The notes below the pieces were generated by a model. It was given only the letters and a program-made list of their open reading frames with translations, made no database searches and had not been told where the DNA came from. Of a stretch of 64,000 nucleotides of DNA, positions 52,058 to 61,287 are shown one piece after another (within the stretch, counting starts at the first letter, position 1; each line of letters opens with the position of its first letter). Location of the stretch: assembly GCA_965212195.1 (NCBI GenBank), contig CBDBUW010000002.1, positions 186,001-250,000 on the forward strand, given 5' to 3'. The position numbers were made by a program, and so were the translations under genes. The stretch is from JAJCYK01 sp965212195 (GTDB taxonomy: Bacteria; Bacteroidota; Bacteroidia; Cytophagales; Cyclobacteriaceae).

Positions 52058-53137
52058 ATGAAAAGAGCTGCTTACCTCATCATCATATTAACAATACTGT
52101 CTTGTAGTGACTCCAGCGACATCAGCACCACCATACCGGGAGGTGGCAACCAGAACAATTGGCTGGTGCCTACTAACCAGGTACTGGATGGAGGAGTGGG
52201 CAAGGACGGGATCTTAGCCTTAGTAAATCCGGGCTTAATAGAGCCCTCCAATGCCACCTATCTTCAGGACGAGGACTTGGTAGTGGGCTATAGGGTGGGA
52301 GACGACTTCCGGGCTTATCCCCATAAAATTCTGGACTGGCATGAAATAATCAACGACGACCTTGGAAGTCAATCCATAGCCATCACCTATTGTCCCTTGA
52401 CCGGAACCGCCATAGGCTGGAACAGATTACTCGATGGACAGATCACCACCTTTGGTGTATCGGGATTATTGTACAACACCAATTTGATCCCCTACGACAG
52501 GCTTACAGACAGCAATTGGTCTCAAATGCGATTAGATTGCATTAACGGGAATTTTCTTGGAGACCAGATCAGCACCTACCAAGTGGTTGAGACCACCTGG
52601 GGTACCTGGAAGGAGATGTTTCCTTCCACCATGGTGGTTTCCGATAATACCGGATTGGGCCGACCCTATGGGTTGTACCCTTATTTTGACGAAAATGGTG
52701 CTGATTACCGTATTGATCCTTTTTTGATCTTCCCCATTGAAATTGATGATTCCCGATTACCCCGTAAAAAACGGGTTCATGGCCTGATCATCAACGGGCA
52801 TGCCAAGGTCTATCCACTGTCGGAATTCGAGAATGAAACCACCTTGATCGAAGACTCCTTCCAGGGTACAGATCTGATAGTTATAGGTGACCAACATCTC
52901 AACCTGGTAAACTCTTTCCAAAAAGCGCTCCCCGATGGAAGCGTCTTAGACTTCACGCCAGTGCAGAACCAGCTGCCTGCAGTGCTTGCAGACAATGAGG
53001 GAAACCAGTGGGATATTTTCGGAGTAGCACTGAGCGGCCCCCGTATTGGGCAAAAATTAGTTCCCACACAGTCATTCATTGGCTTTTGGTTTTCCTGGGG
53101 CACTTTTTATCCGGGGGCTGAAATATATGGAATGTAA
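52058..53137 (+). CDS. DUF3179 lipoprotein
   Basis: 359 residues. A lipoprotein signal ends at LTILSC. The family core is clear: VVGYRVGDDFRAYPHKIL, HEIINDDL, ITYCPLTGTAIGWNR, TFGVSGLLYNTNLIPYDR, and FWFSWGTFYPGAE at the end. The domain is of unknown function and is often found in outer-membrane or periplasmic lipoproteins. It follows the barrel protein gene after one base, so the two probably work together, for example in delivering or processing a small compound (inference). Confidence 0.85.
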   Translation: MKRAAYLIIILTILSCSDSSDISTTIPGGGNQNNWLVPTNQVLDGGVGKDGILALVNPGLIEPSNATYLQDEDLVVGYRVGDDFRAYPHKILDWHEIINDDLGSQSIAITYCPLTGTAIGWNRLLDGQITTFGVSGLLYNTNLIPYDRLTDSNWSQMRLDCINGNFLGDQISTYQVVETTWGTWKEMFPSTMVVSDNTGLGRPYGLYPYFDENGADYRIDPFLIFPIEIDDSRLPRKKRVHGLIINGHAKVYPLSEFENETTLIEDSFQGTDLIVIGDQHLNLVNSFQKALPDGSVLDFTPVQNQLPAVLADNEGNQWDIFGVALSGPRIGQKLVPTQSFIGFWFSWGTFYPGAEIYGM

Positions 53138-53196
53138 GCCGTCTATCACTGTTATTCGCATCCAAACTGTTGTAACTTGCGTTAGTGAAAAACACA

Positions 53197-55017
53197 ATGC
53201 AAGGCTGGTTTACGGATAAAAGAAAGCACTACCTGGAACTGCGACAAAAGCTTCAACCTAGTTCCGGGAATTTATCATGGTTAAGGATCATCGTCTTTCT
53301 ACTCTTTGTGGTGGTGCTTATTTTGGCCATTAGCATTAGGAACATGACCTTGTTGATGGTCAATTTCATTTGGTTTCCCATAGTGTTCGGTATGTTAGTC
53401 AAGTATCACAATCGCATACGCAGGAAGATGCTACTTTATCAAATACTGGGGGAAATGAATGCCCGGGAATTAAAAAGATTGCAGTTAAAACTGTCTGATT
53501 TACCTGATGGCGCAGAGTTTTTAGAGACAAGACATGCCTATAGCCATGACCTGGATCTCTTCGGCAGGCATTCACTTTACCAGCTTATAAATCGTACTGT
53601 AACCCATGATGGTCGCCAGGCATTGGTGAAGGCCATGCTTAGCCCTGTTTCTAAGGAGGTGATTGAAGAACGTCAAGCAGCTGTGGCCGAACTATCCGAT
53701 GACCCCGATTGGCTGCAACATTTTTTAGGTGCCGGATTGATGTACAAATCGGATGGCCAGAACCCTGGCGCCCTTCTGGAGTGGCTGGCCAAAGATGGCC
53801 ATCCAAAAATTCCCAGGTGGTATCTGCCGGTTCTACTGGTGGTGCCGGCAATTAGCCTGGTGGTAACCATAGCTTTCTTTATGGGTGATCTGGCATTCGT
53901 GTGGTTATTTTTGGTGCTGCTGATTAATGGAGGCATCTTACACTCTACTCGCCACACCGCAGAAGATACTTACCAAAGCACTCACGGTAGTATCAAGATC
54001 CTCTCATCATATCAGTCCATGATCCGCAAGTTGGAGGAACGTCAATTCCAGTCACCTCTGTTGATCCGGATTGCTCAGTCCTTCTGGCAACAGAGTTTTA
54101 CAGCCTCCAAGGTAATTGGCCAACTACAGGGAATCCTGAATAGAATTGAGATCCGCAGAAACGCTTTTTACTGGCTATTTAATATCATATTGTTGCTGGA
54201 TCTGATTTGGCTGATTCAAGCAGCTCGGTGGAAATCCAAATACCGCTCTTTTGTAGCTCAATGGTTCCAGGCCATTGGCAGTTATGAGTTTTTGGCAAGC
54301 CTAGCCCTGACCAGTTATGCCAATCCGCATTGGGCCACTCCAAAAATAACCGACAAGCCCTTCGTATTTCAGTCCAAACAGCTGGGGCACCCCCTTATTT
54401 TATATAAGGAACGGGTGGCCAATGATTTTTCTCTGTCGGAGAAGGGTAGTATTACCATTTTAACCGGGTCCAACATGTCCGGAAAAAGCACTTTTCTCCG
54501 AACTATTGGTACAAACGCCGTATTAGCTTTCATGGGTGGAAATTGTTGCGCTTCCGAAATGACTATCGGTGAATTTGAAATTTTTACCTCCATGCGTACC
54601 ACTGATTCGCTGGAAGAGCATGCCTCTTCTTTCTATGCGGAGCTAAGAAGGCTTAATCAGCTTATCGTTTCACTGGAATCTGGCTCGCCTACTATGGTGT
54701 TACTGGATGAGGTTTTAAAAGGGACCAACTCTCATGACCGCCACTTGGGGGCTTCGGCGCTTATTCGACAACTAAGCGAAAGTAGCTCGTTCGGATTGGT
54801 TTCCACGCACGATCTCTCTCTTGGTTCTTTGTCCGAAGAGTTGGCCGGCATACAGAATTACAGTTTCAACAGCAAACTGTTAAACGGAGAATTAGTGTTT
54901 GATTATTTACTGACTCCAGGAGTTTGCAATAGCTTTAATGCCAGTCAGCTTATGGCCCAAATGGGCATAGCCATGGAAAAGGCTGATCCGCCGCACAAAG
55001 GCCTTGATGGAAAATAA
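53197..55017 (+). CDS. Membrane-anchored MutS-like ATPase
   Basis: The ATG at 53197 is preferred to a GTG at 53185 because an A-rich stretch precedes it. Counting from that ATG, hydrophobic segments lie near residues 31-47, 50-67, 207-225 and 230-247. A MutS domain III-like helical lever region follows, then the MutS ATPase: Walker A GSNMSGKST at 424-432, Walker B MVLLDEVLKGTN near 500-511, and THDLSL. The mismatch-recognition domain I and the clamp are absent, and membrane segments replace them. This matches an unnamed Bacteroidota MutS-like family. It probably does not do mismatch repair. Confidence 0.85.
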   Translation: MQGWFTDKRKHYLELRQKLQPSSGNLSWLRIIVFLLFVVVLILAISIRNMTLLMVNFIWFPIVFGMLVKYHNRIRRKMLLYQILGEMNARELKRLQLKLSDLPDGAEFLETRHAYSHDLDLFGRHSLYQLINRTVTHDGRQALVKAMLSPVSKEVIEERQAAVAELSDDPDWLQHFLGAGLMYKSDGQNPGALLEWLAKDGHPKIPRWYLPVLLVVPAISLVVTIAFFMGDLAFVWLFLVLLINGGILHSTRHTAEDTYQSTHGSIKILSSYQSMIRKLEERQFQSPLLIRIAQSFWQQSFTASKVIGQLQGILNRIEIRRNAFYWLFNIILLLDLIWLIQAARWKSKYRSFVAQWFQAIGSYEFLASLALTSYANPHWATPKITDKPFVFQSKQLGHPLILYKERVANDFSLSEKGSITILTGSNMSGKSTFLRTIGTNAVLAFMGGNCCASEMTIGEFEIFTSMRTTDSLEEHASSFYAELRRLNQLIVSLESGSPTMVLLDEVLKGTNSHDRHLGASALIRQLSESSSFGLVSTHDLSLGSLSEELAGIQNYSFNSKLLNGELVFDYLLTPGVCNSFNASQLMAQMGIAMEKADPPHKGLDGK

Positions 55018-55042
55018 AAAATGTGCTTACTTCGGGTTCTCT

Positions 55043-55050
55043 TACGTTTG
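55043..55050 (+). promoter_or_regulatory. -7 element just before purK
   Basis: TACGTTTG is an exact TAnnTTTG match, and the purK TTG start lies 7 bases after it. Transcription would start close to the start codon, giving a leaderless or nearly leaderless mRNA. A -33 TTG is not found at the standard distance. Confidence 0.45.
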
Positions 55051-55057
55051 ACAAATA

Positions 55058-56191
55058 TTGAATACTAGACCATCCCATATCGGAATACTGGGAGGAGGAC
55101 AGCTGGGTCGTATGTTGATACAATCCGCCATCGACCTCAATCTGGAAATCTCTATTTTAGACCCTGATGCTTCGGCACCCTGCCAAGCATTGGCTCATAA
55201 TTTTATCCAGGGTTCTCTCACGGACTATCAGGCAGTGCTGAAATTTGGACGTAAATGCGACCTGATCACTATTGAGATAGAAAATGTTAATACCAAAGCA
55301 TTGCGTAAACTGGAAAGTGAGGGTAAGCCGGTATTTCCTCAACCTCAAGTTATTGAGCTGATCCAAGACAAGCGGTTGCAAAAGTCCTTTTACCAAAAGC
55401 AGGGAATCCCCACTGCCGAATATATAATTATGGAGCGGCCACAATGGTCAGAACAACATGCCCAAATGCTGCCTGCGTTTTATAAACTAGGCAAATCCGG
55501 ATATGATGGACGTGGTGTTCATCGTATTGAGGGACCGGGAGATTTCCAGGAGGCACCACAGGGCGCAGGGTTGTTGGAACGACAAATTAACTTCCAAAAA
55601 GAAATCTCAGTGATCGTTGCCCGCAACAAAAATGGAGAGGTGGTCCATTTTCCTACGGTGGAACTGTCCTTCCATCCTCAGCAAAACCTGGTGGAGTATT
55701 TATTTGCTCCGGCTAGTATCACTGCACAACAAGATCAACAAGCTCAGGGTTTGGCGGAAAAAATAATAGTGGAACTTGATATGATCGGACTATTAGCCGT
55801 GGAAATGTTTGTCGACCAGGATGGATCGGTACTGGTCAACGAGATCGCACCCCGACCCCACAACAGCGGGCATCATACTATTGAGGCCAATGAAACCTCA
55901 CAATACGAGCAACATCTACGGGCAATTCTTAACTTGCCTCTTGGCAGTACCCGCAGCTACACTGCGGCGGCCATGGTGAACCTTTTGGGTGCCGCTGGGT
56001 ATACCGGGCCTGCAAAATACCAAGGCTTGGAAGAAGTGATGGCCCTGCCGGGAGCCCATGTCCATTTATATGGTAAGAAGGTCACCAAGCCCTTCAGAAA
56101 AATGGGCCATGTTACCGTTACGGGCTCCCATATAGACCAATTGCATGAGCACGTTAACTTTATTAAATCGAACCTAAAGATCCTATCATGA
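55058..56191 (+). CDS. purK: N5-carboxyaminoimidazole ribonucleotide synthase
   Basis: Purine biosynthesis: ATP-dependent carboxylation of AIR to N5-CAIR. The Rossmann-like motif GILGGGQLGRMLIQ (residues 8-21) needs the TTG start at 55058, since the first ATG lies behind it. Conserved LDPDASAPCQALAH, KLGKSGYDGRG, the ATP-grasp E in VEMFVDQDG and NEIAPRPHNSGHHTIEA agree with PurK. Length 377. It overlaps purE by 4 bases (ATGA), so the two are co-translated, as is common in bacteria. Confidence 0.95.
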   Translation: MNTRPSHIGILGGGQLGRMLIQSAIDLNLEISILDPDASAPCQALAHNFIQGSLTDYQAVLKFGRKCDLITIEIENVNTKALRKLESEGKPVFPQPQVIELIQDKRLQKSFYQKQGIPTAEYIIMERPQWSEQHAQMLPAFYKLGKSGYDGRGVHRIEGPGDFQEAPQGAGLLERQINFQKEISVIVARNKNGEVVHFPTVELSFHPQQNLVEYLFAPASITAQQDQQAQGLAEKIIVELDMIGLLAVEMFVDQDGSVLVNEIAPRPHNSGHHTIEANETSQYEQHLRAILNLPLGSTRSYTAAAMVNLLGAAGYTGPAKYQGLEEVMALPGAHVHLYGKKVTKPFRKMGHVTVTGSHIDQLHEHVNFIKSNLKILS

Positions 56192-56715
56192 AACCTGCAG
56201 AAGTAGCAATTATCATGGGCAGCCAGTCCGACCTGAAAGTAATGGAAGAAGCCGCCAAGGTCTTGGAAGAGTTGCGTATCCCCTTTTCCTTAACCATAGT
56301 GTCAGCACATCGAACACCCGAGCGTATGTTCAAGTTTGCCAAAGAGGCCAGAGAGCAAAGTGTAAAAGTCATTATCGCTGCGGCCGGAGGTGCGGCTCAT
56401 TTGCCGGGAATGGTGGCGTCACTCACCACTTTGCCGGTAATCGGGGTGCCCATCAAGTCCCGGAATTCCATCGATGGCTGGGACTCTGTTCTTTCTATTT
56501 TGCAAATGCCTGCAGGAGTGCCGGTTGCCACTGTGGCCTTGGATGGAGCTCGAAATTCAGGGATCCTGGCGGCACAGATTTTGGGAACACATCAACCGGA
56601 AGTAGCCAGTCGCCTGGAGGAGTTCAAAGAAAAGCTAAAAGAGAAAATCTCCAGTTCAGCTCGCGATATGGAAGAGCACGGCTACCGGGGGCAGGGAATT
56701 GGTTTCAAGCAATAG
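56188..56715 (+). CDS. purE: N5-carboxyaminoimidazole ribonucleotide mutase
   Basis: Converts N5-CAIR to CAIR. Conserved IIMGSQSDLKVMEEAAKVLEE, the active-site VSAHRTPERM, AAGGAAHLPGMVAS and LDGARNSGILAAQIL are all present. Length 175. It is translationally coupled to purK through the ATGA overlap. It converges with the K+ channel gene, with only 2 bases between stops. Confidence 0.96.
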   Translation: MKPAEVAIIMGSQSDLKVMEEAAKVLEELRIPFSLTIVSAHRTPERMFKFAKEAREQSVKVIIAAAGGAAHLPGMVASLTTLPVIGVPIKSRNSIDGWDSVLSILQMPAGVPVATVALDGARNSGILAAQILGTHQPEVASRLEEFKEKLKEKISSSARDMEEHGYRGQGIGFKQ

Positions 56716-56717
56716 CG

Positions 56718-57719
56718 TCAAACACAATAATGTTTGAATTTATCTAAACTGGCATCCGATCCCAGCACAATTAATATGTCATCGGAACCGATAACGGTGT
56801 CCACATTTGGCCCAAACAAAAATCCCCGGGCATCATCTTTAATGCCCACTACCGTAGCACCGGTTGTTTTGCGAATATCCAGCTCTCTGATAGACCTATT
56901 TTGATAGTCTGGCTTTAATTGAGAAAAGCTGAATTCCTCCAGCCGCAGGTCCGAATCCCCTACCCCATTGAGTATTTCTAGAAATTCAATCACGTAGGGT
57001 TTGGTGATCAGGCTGGCCATATGGATTCCACCTAAAATGTCGGGCATCACTACCCTGTCGGCCCCGGCACGATGTAACTTCTGTTCCGATTTAAAGTCCG
57101 AGGCCCGGGCGATGACCATAATATCGGGATTGTGCTCCTTGGCGCTCATGGTGATAAAAACATTGTCCGCATCATGAGGCAAAGAGGTAATGAGCGCCCT
57201 GGCTCTTTCGATCCCGGCTTTTATCAGGTTTTCATCCAGAGTGGCGTCACCGTGAATAGCCGGCAGATCGTCACCAGTGGTTTCCAAAGAATCCTCACTC
57301 TTTTCAATAACGATCACTGGGGTCTTCATTTTTTGCAGTTCGCGGCAAGCGCGTGATCCATTCCTGCCATAGCCGCACACAATAACATGGTTTTTAATTT
57401 TTTTCACTTGCCAATCAAACATTATGTGTTTATAAATCTTGTTCAGTTCTCCTTCAAATACATAGGTGGTGACAATAGACACTACATAAGCCAACACCCC
57501 AATATTGAACATTATGTAAAATACTACAAAAATCTTCCCACCGTCCCCTAGTGGGTGAACCTCCTGAAAACCCACGGTCGACATGGTAATAAGGGTCATG
57601 TAAACACTGTCCAGGAATTTATAGTCTTCAATTAAACTAAATCCCGTAACACCCACCAGCAGTGATATGATCAATAACCCTGCTGCAAAAAAGAATTTGC
57701 GTAATCTGGAATAAATCAC
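56718..57719 (-). CDS. Two-TM potassium channel with RCK (TrkA-N/TrkA-C) domain
   Basis: 333 residues. TM1 (11-30), pore helix with filter TMSTVGFQEVHPL (TVGFQ at 48-52), TM2 (70-90). A cytoplasmic RCK module follows: Rossmann motif VIVCGYGRNGSRACREL near 113, then GDATLDENLIKAG and a C-terminal TrkA-C domain (~245-333). This is the MthK/Kch layout. The fifth filter residue is Gln instead of Gly. The ligand gating the RCK domain cannot be told. It starts divergently from the SLC12-like transporter gene across a 191-base gap. Confidence 0.9.
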   Translation of the reverse strand: MIYSRLRKFFFAAGLLIISLLVGVTGFSLIEDYKFLDSVYMTLITMSTVGFQEVHPLGDGGKIFVVFYIMFNIGVLAYVVSIVTTYVFEGELNKIYKHIMFDWQVKKIKNHVIVCGYGRNGSRACRELQKMKTPVIVIEKSEDSLETTGDDLPAIHGDATLDENLIKAGIERARALITSLPHDADNVFITMSAKEHNPDIMVIARASDFKSEQKLHRAGADRVVMPDILGGIHMASLITKPYVIEFLEILNGVGDSDLRLEEFSFSQLKPDYQNRSIRELDIRKTTGATVVGIKDDARGFLFGPNVDTVIGSDDILIVLGSDASLDKFKHYCV

Positions 57720-57910
57720 CCCGATATAATTAATTACTTTGAAATTAAAGGGCTTTTAGCTGGACCCATATGATATGGATCACCAAATCCGCTGACCGAT
57801 CGCATTACCCGCCTGTTGCCAATTTAGGGTTTGAAGGGCTTCATTCATAGTTTTAGCCTACTAATCCTCTCAAATTTTGCTATACTTACAACTACCCCAA
57901 GTAAAAATTT

Positions 57911-60133
57911 ATGAATAATCTTAACCATCAGAAGGCAAATTTTGGCACCCTTCCGGTGTTTCTGACGGCCGTTTCCACTATTCTGGGGGCTATCATGTTC
58001 TTGAGGTTCGGTTATGCGGTCGGTAGTTTAGGGTTTATCGGCACCATGATCATTATTGTGATCGGGCATATGGTCACCATACCCACAGCTATGGCCATCG
58101 CAGAGATCGCTACCAACCAGAAAGTGGAAGGTGGTGGAGAATACTATATTATCAGCCGTTCTTACGGTATCAATATTGGTGCAGCTATTGGGGTGGCCCT
58201 ATACTTCTCACAGGCCATTAGTATCGCTTTCTACGTGATTGCTTTTGCTGAGGCTTTCTCCCCCATAACCAGTTGGATCCAGTCGGAGTGGGGTTTGGTA
58301 ATAAACAGCCGCTTTATAAGTCTGCCCGCTTTTATATTGCTCTCCTGGATCATGATCAACAAAGGAGCCAGTCTTGGTATTAAAGTGCTTTATGTAGTGG
58401 TCATAACCCTGGGTCTCTCCCTGGTGTTGTTTTTCGCGGGAGGATCGGATTACCAACACCTGGAACCTTCCCAGAATCTTTTGAACAAATTTCAAAATCG
58501 CGACCAGTTCTTTTTAGTATTTGCCATTGTTTTTCCAGGATTTACAGGGATGACCGCCGGCGTAGGGTTGTCGGGCGATTTAAAGGATCCCAGCAAATCC
58601 ATTCCATGGGGAACCCTGGGTGCCACTTTGGTAGGCATGATTATTTACGTTTTAATCGCCTATAAACTGGCCACATCAGCCAGTGGCGAGGATCTGCTGA
58701 CCGATCAGTTAGTTATGTCCAAAGTCTCACTATGGGGACCCATAATTCCCATTGGTTTGGCAGCGGCAACTATTTCCTCGGCCTTAGGGTCCTTTCTGGT
58801 AGCCCCCCGTACTTTGCAGGCTCTGGCAGCAGATAAGATCATGCCCTTTAAAACTTTGAACCGGTGGCTGGCTCATAACCATTCCAAACGACAGGAACCT
58901 ATCAATGCTACCCTGATAACCAGCCTTATTGGTCTATTCTTTGTAAGTATTGGTGATGTAAACTTTGTAGCGCAGATCATCTCCATGTTTTTTATGGTCA
59001 CCTATGGTGCCCTTTGTACGATTTCCTTTTTTCAGCATTTTGCAGCAGACCCCTCATACCGCCCCCTATTTCGGTCTCGTTGGTTTATCTCCCTGCTGGG
59101 AGCATTGCTCTGTTTTTATCTGATGTTCAAAATGAATACAGGATACGCCTTAGGGGCCTTGTTCATCATGGGACTCATTTATCTGGGCATTACCCACAGT
59201 CGTGATACCAAGGAAGGTATGGCCAAGATCTTCCAGGGAGTGATCTTTCAATTGGCCCGTCAAATACAAGTGTTTCTCCAAAAATCCGAGAAAGCCGAAA
59301 TGATCAATTGGCGACCTTCGGCAATCTGTATTTCAGAGGACTTCTTTAAGCGCCCATCTGCTTTTGAATTGATCCACTGGCTTTCGCATCGTTATGGCTT
59401 TGGCACCTACATTCATTTTGAACTGGGCTATTTCTCTAAAGAGTCTAACCAAAAGGCTAAGAAGAACTTAGAATCAATGATACAAGTGGCCAGAAAAAAA
59501 AGCAGCAAAGTTTACCTGGACACCATGATCAGTCCTTCTTATACCAGCGCGATTGCCCAATCGTTGCAATTGCCCAGCATTAGTGGGCAGGAAGTGAACT
59601 TATTCCTGTTTGAGTATTCTAGAAAAGATCCGCACACCTTAAAACATATAATAGAGAACTTTACGCTGGTTAAATCCGCAGAGTTCGATGCCTGTGTGTT
59701 ATCCACTTCCGAAAAGGGGTTCGGGCACCGCAAGGAAATACATATATGGATTACCGCCAGCGATTTTGATAATGCCAGCCTTATGATCCTTTTAGGATAT
59801 ATAATTCTAGGTCATCCCGATTGGCGAAAAGCCCAGATTAAGATCTTTGCCATTTTCCCGGAATCGGAAAAAGCCGAACAAAAGAAAATGCTTAATAATC
59901 TCATAATTACCGGACGCTTGCCTATTTCAGCACATAATATTGAGGTGCTGACCCATGAGCAAGACGTACGTAACCGCGAAGTGATCCTTAGAAACTCGGT
60001 GGCTGCTGACCTTACTATTGTGGGATTTCGCAGTGAGGCCCTGAAACAACTAGGGGCTTCTGTTTTCGATGGCTACTACGAAATGGGCAATGTGTTGTTC
60101 GTAAACGCCACTCAGAGCAAAATCATCGAATAG
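57911..60133 (+). CDS. SLC12-like (cation-chloride cotransporter/APC) permease
   Basis: 740 residues. The N-terminus LPVFLTAVSTILGAIMFLRFGYAVGSLGF and the VEGGGEYYIISRSYG segment are hallmarks of the cation-chloride cotransporter branch of APC permeases. About 12 membrane spans fill residues 15-435. They are followed by a ~300-residue cytoplasmic tail ending ISAHNIEVLTHEQDVRN, then VAADLTIVGFR, which resembles the C-terminal regulatory domain of eukaryotic NKCC/KCC proteins. It probably moves K+ and Cl- or an amino acid; the ion set is not determined. Confidence 0.88.
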   Translation: MNNLNHQKANFGTLPVFLTAVSTILGAIMFLRFGYAVGSLGFIGTMIIIVIGHMVTIPTAMAIAEIATNQKVEGGGEYYIISRSYGINIGAAIGVALYFSQAISIAFYVIAFAEAFSPITSWIQSEWGLVINSRFISLPAFILLSWIMINKGASLGIKVLYVVVITLGLSLVLFFAGGSDYQHLEPSQNLLNKFQNRDQFFLVFAIVFPGFTGMTAGVGLSGDLKDPSKSIPWGTLGATLVGMIIYVLIAYKLATSASGEDLLTDQLVMSKVSLWGPIIPIGLAAATISSALGSFLVAPRTLQALAADKIMPFKTLNRWLAHNHSKRQEPINATLITSLIGLFFVSIGDVNFVAQIISMFFMVTYGALCTISFFQHFAADPSYRPLFRSRWFISLLGALLCFYLMFKMNTGYALGALFIMGLIYLGITHSRDTKEGMAKIFQGVIFQLARQIQVFLQKSEKAEMINWRPSAICISEDFFKRPSAFELIHWLSHRYGFGTYIHFELGYFSKESNQKAKKNLESMIQVARKKSSKVYLDTMISPSYTSAIAQSLQLPSISGQEVNLFLFEYSRKDPHTLKHIIENFTLVKSAEFDACVLSTSEKGFGHRKEIHIWITASDFDNASLMILLGYIILGHPDWRKAQIKIFAIFPESEKAEQKKMLNNLIITGRLPISAHNIEVLTHEQDVRNREVILRNSVAADLTIVGFRSEALKQLGASVFDGYYEMGNVLFVNATQSKIIE

Positions 60134-60304
60134 CATTGATAATCAAATAATTGCAGAAAAGTGGGCTTAACCGTAAAATAGCATATACCGGTCGGTAAAA
60201 TCAGACTGATTAGTCGAATTCTGGGGGGTATTGAAGTATTCGGCACAAAATTTGGCTAATTTAGGGTTAGATGTCGGGGTAATTACCCATACAAACCAAA
60301 TTTA

Positions 60305-61192
60305 ATGGCTATGAAAAAAATACTGTTTGTTTTCTTGCTTTGGGGGTCCTTACAATTGGCCTACTCCCAAGACCTGACCACTACTCATACCAAAATTCCA
60401 GTGACTGACGTAGTGGTGGATTCCTGGACCGCCGTTCTCAATGACGACATGAGTTTCTACAAAAAGACTTTTGTGGATTTCACCAAACAAGAATTTGGCA
60501 TAAAAGCCAAGAACAGCGGTAAAACCGAATTAATGGTGGAGAAGGCCAGTATCAATCGGGTGTCGGATAAGCGAGGCGATTTACGCATGACCTTTATTAC
60601 GGAAGGCAGCGATACCAAGTTGGCATTAAGTTTTCTTCTGGGCTACGACATTTGGATCAATCCCCAAGACTATCCCGAGGGCATGGAGCAGTTGCGCCAA
60701 CTGGTGCGGGATTACCTGAGATACCACTATACCGAATACTACAACGATATTATTGAGCAAGATCTAAAAGTGATCAATGGACACAAAAAGAGCATTGATA
60801 AGTCCGAAAAATCCATCAGCAATATGCGCAAACAGATCAACAAAAATGAGGAAAAGCTCAAAACAGAGACCAATGCCAACAGACAGTCCTCCATGGCTAA
60901 AAAGAACCTGCAAAACCGGGAAGATATTGACCGGTTATCCGCTGAGATCCCTATCCTCAGGGACAAGATCACTGCCCTTGATGAGCATATTGCCCAGACA
61001 AAAACACTAATGAAAAACGTAGAGGCCCAGTATTACAACGATACCGGAGCCCTATCCATACCGGCTACCCAGGAACCCCAAGTAGAAGAACAAGACTATG
61101 TGGAAGAGCCGGATCCCCTGGACGACATTGATGAATTTGAAGATCAGGGTGAAGATGATGAAGAAGGCTCGGGCCACCGGGGAAATTGGTAA
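60305..61192 (+). CDS. Secreted coiled-coil protein with acidic tail, unknown function
   Basis: 295 residues. A signal peptide (MKKILFVFLLWGSLQLAYSQ, after either ATG 60305 or 60311) is followed by a beta-rich domain (~25-150, KIPVTDVVVDSWTAVLNDD, LRMTFITEGSDTKLALSFLLGYD). A coiled coil spans ~155-250 (KKSIDKSEKSISNMRKQINKNEEKL), then an acidic tail (PLDDIDEFEDQGEDDEEGS). No family recognised. It stands between a cation transporter gene and trkA, but its function is open. Its promoter is not clear, though TAATTTAG lies upstream. Confidence 0.6.
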   Translation: MAMKKILFVFLLWGSLQLAYSQDLTTTHTKIPVTDVVVDSWTAVLNDDMSFYKKTFVDFTKQEFGIKAKNSGKTELMVEKASINRVSDKRGDLRMTFITEGSDTKLALSFLLGYDIWINPQDYPEGMEQLRQLVRDYLRYHYTEYYNDIIEQDLKVINGHKKSIDKSEKSISNMRKQINKNEEKLKTETNANRQSSMAKKNLQNREDIDRLSAEIPILRDKITALDEHIAQTKTLMKNVEAQYYNDTGALSIPATQEPQVEEQDYVEEPDPLDDIDEFEDQGEDDEEGSGHRGNW

Positions 61193-61287
61193 GCCTTAAG
61201 TGCATCTTACAGACGTGGGGTTTGTATTAATCCCAAGCATTTTTTGCCTAGTTTTTCCTTATATTTCCGGGGCTTTTTGAAAAACCT

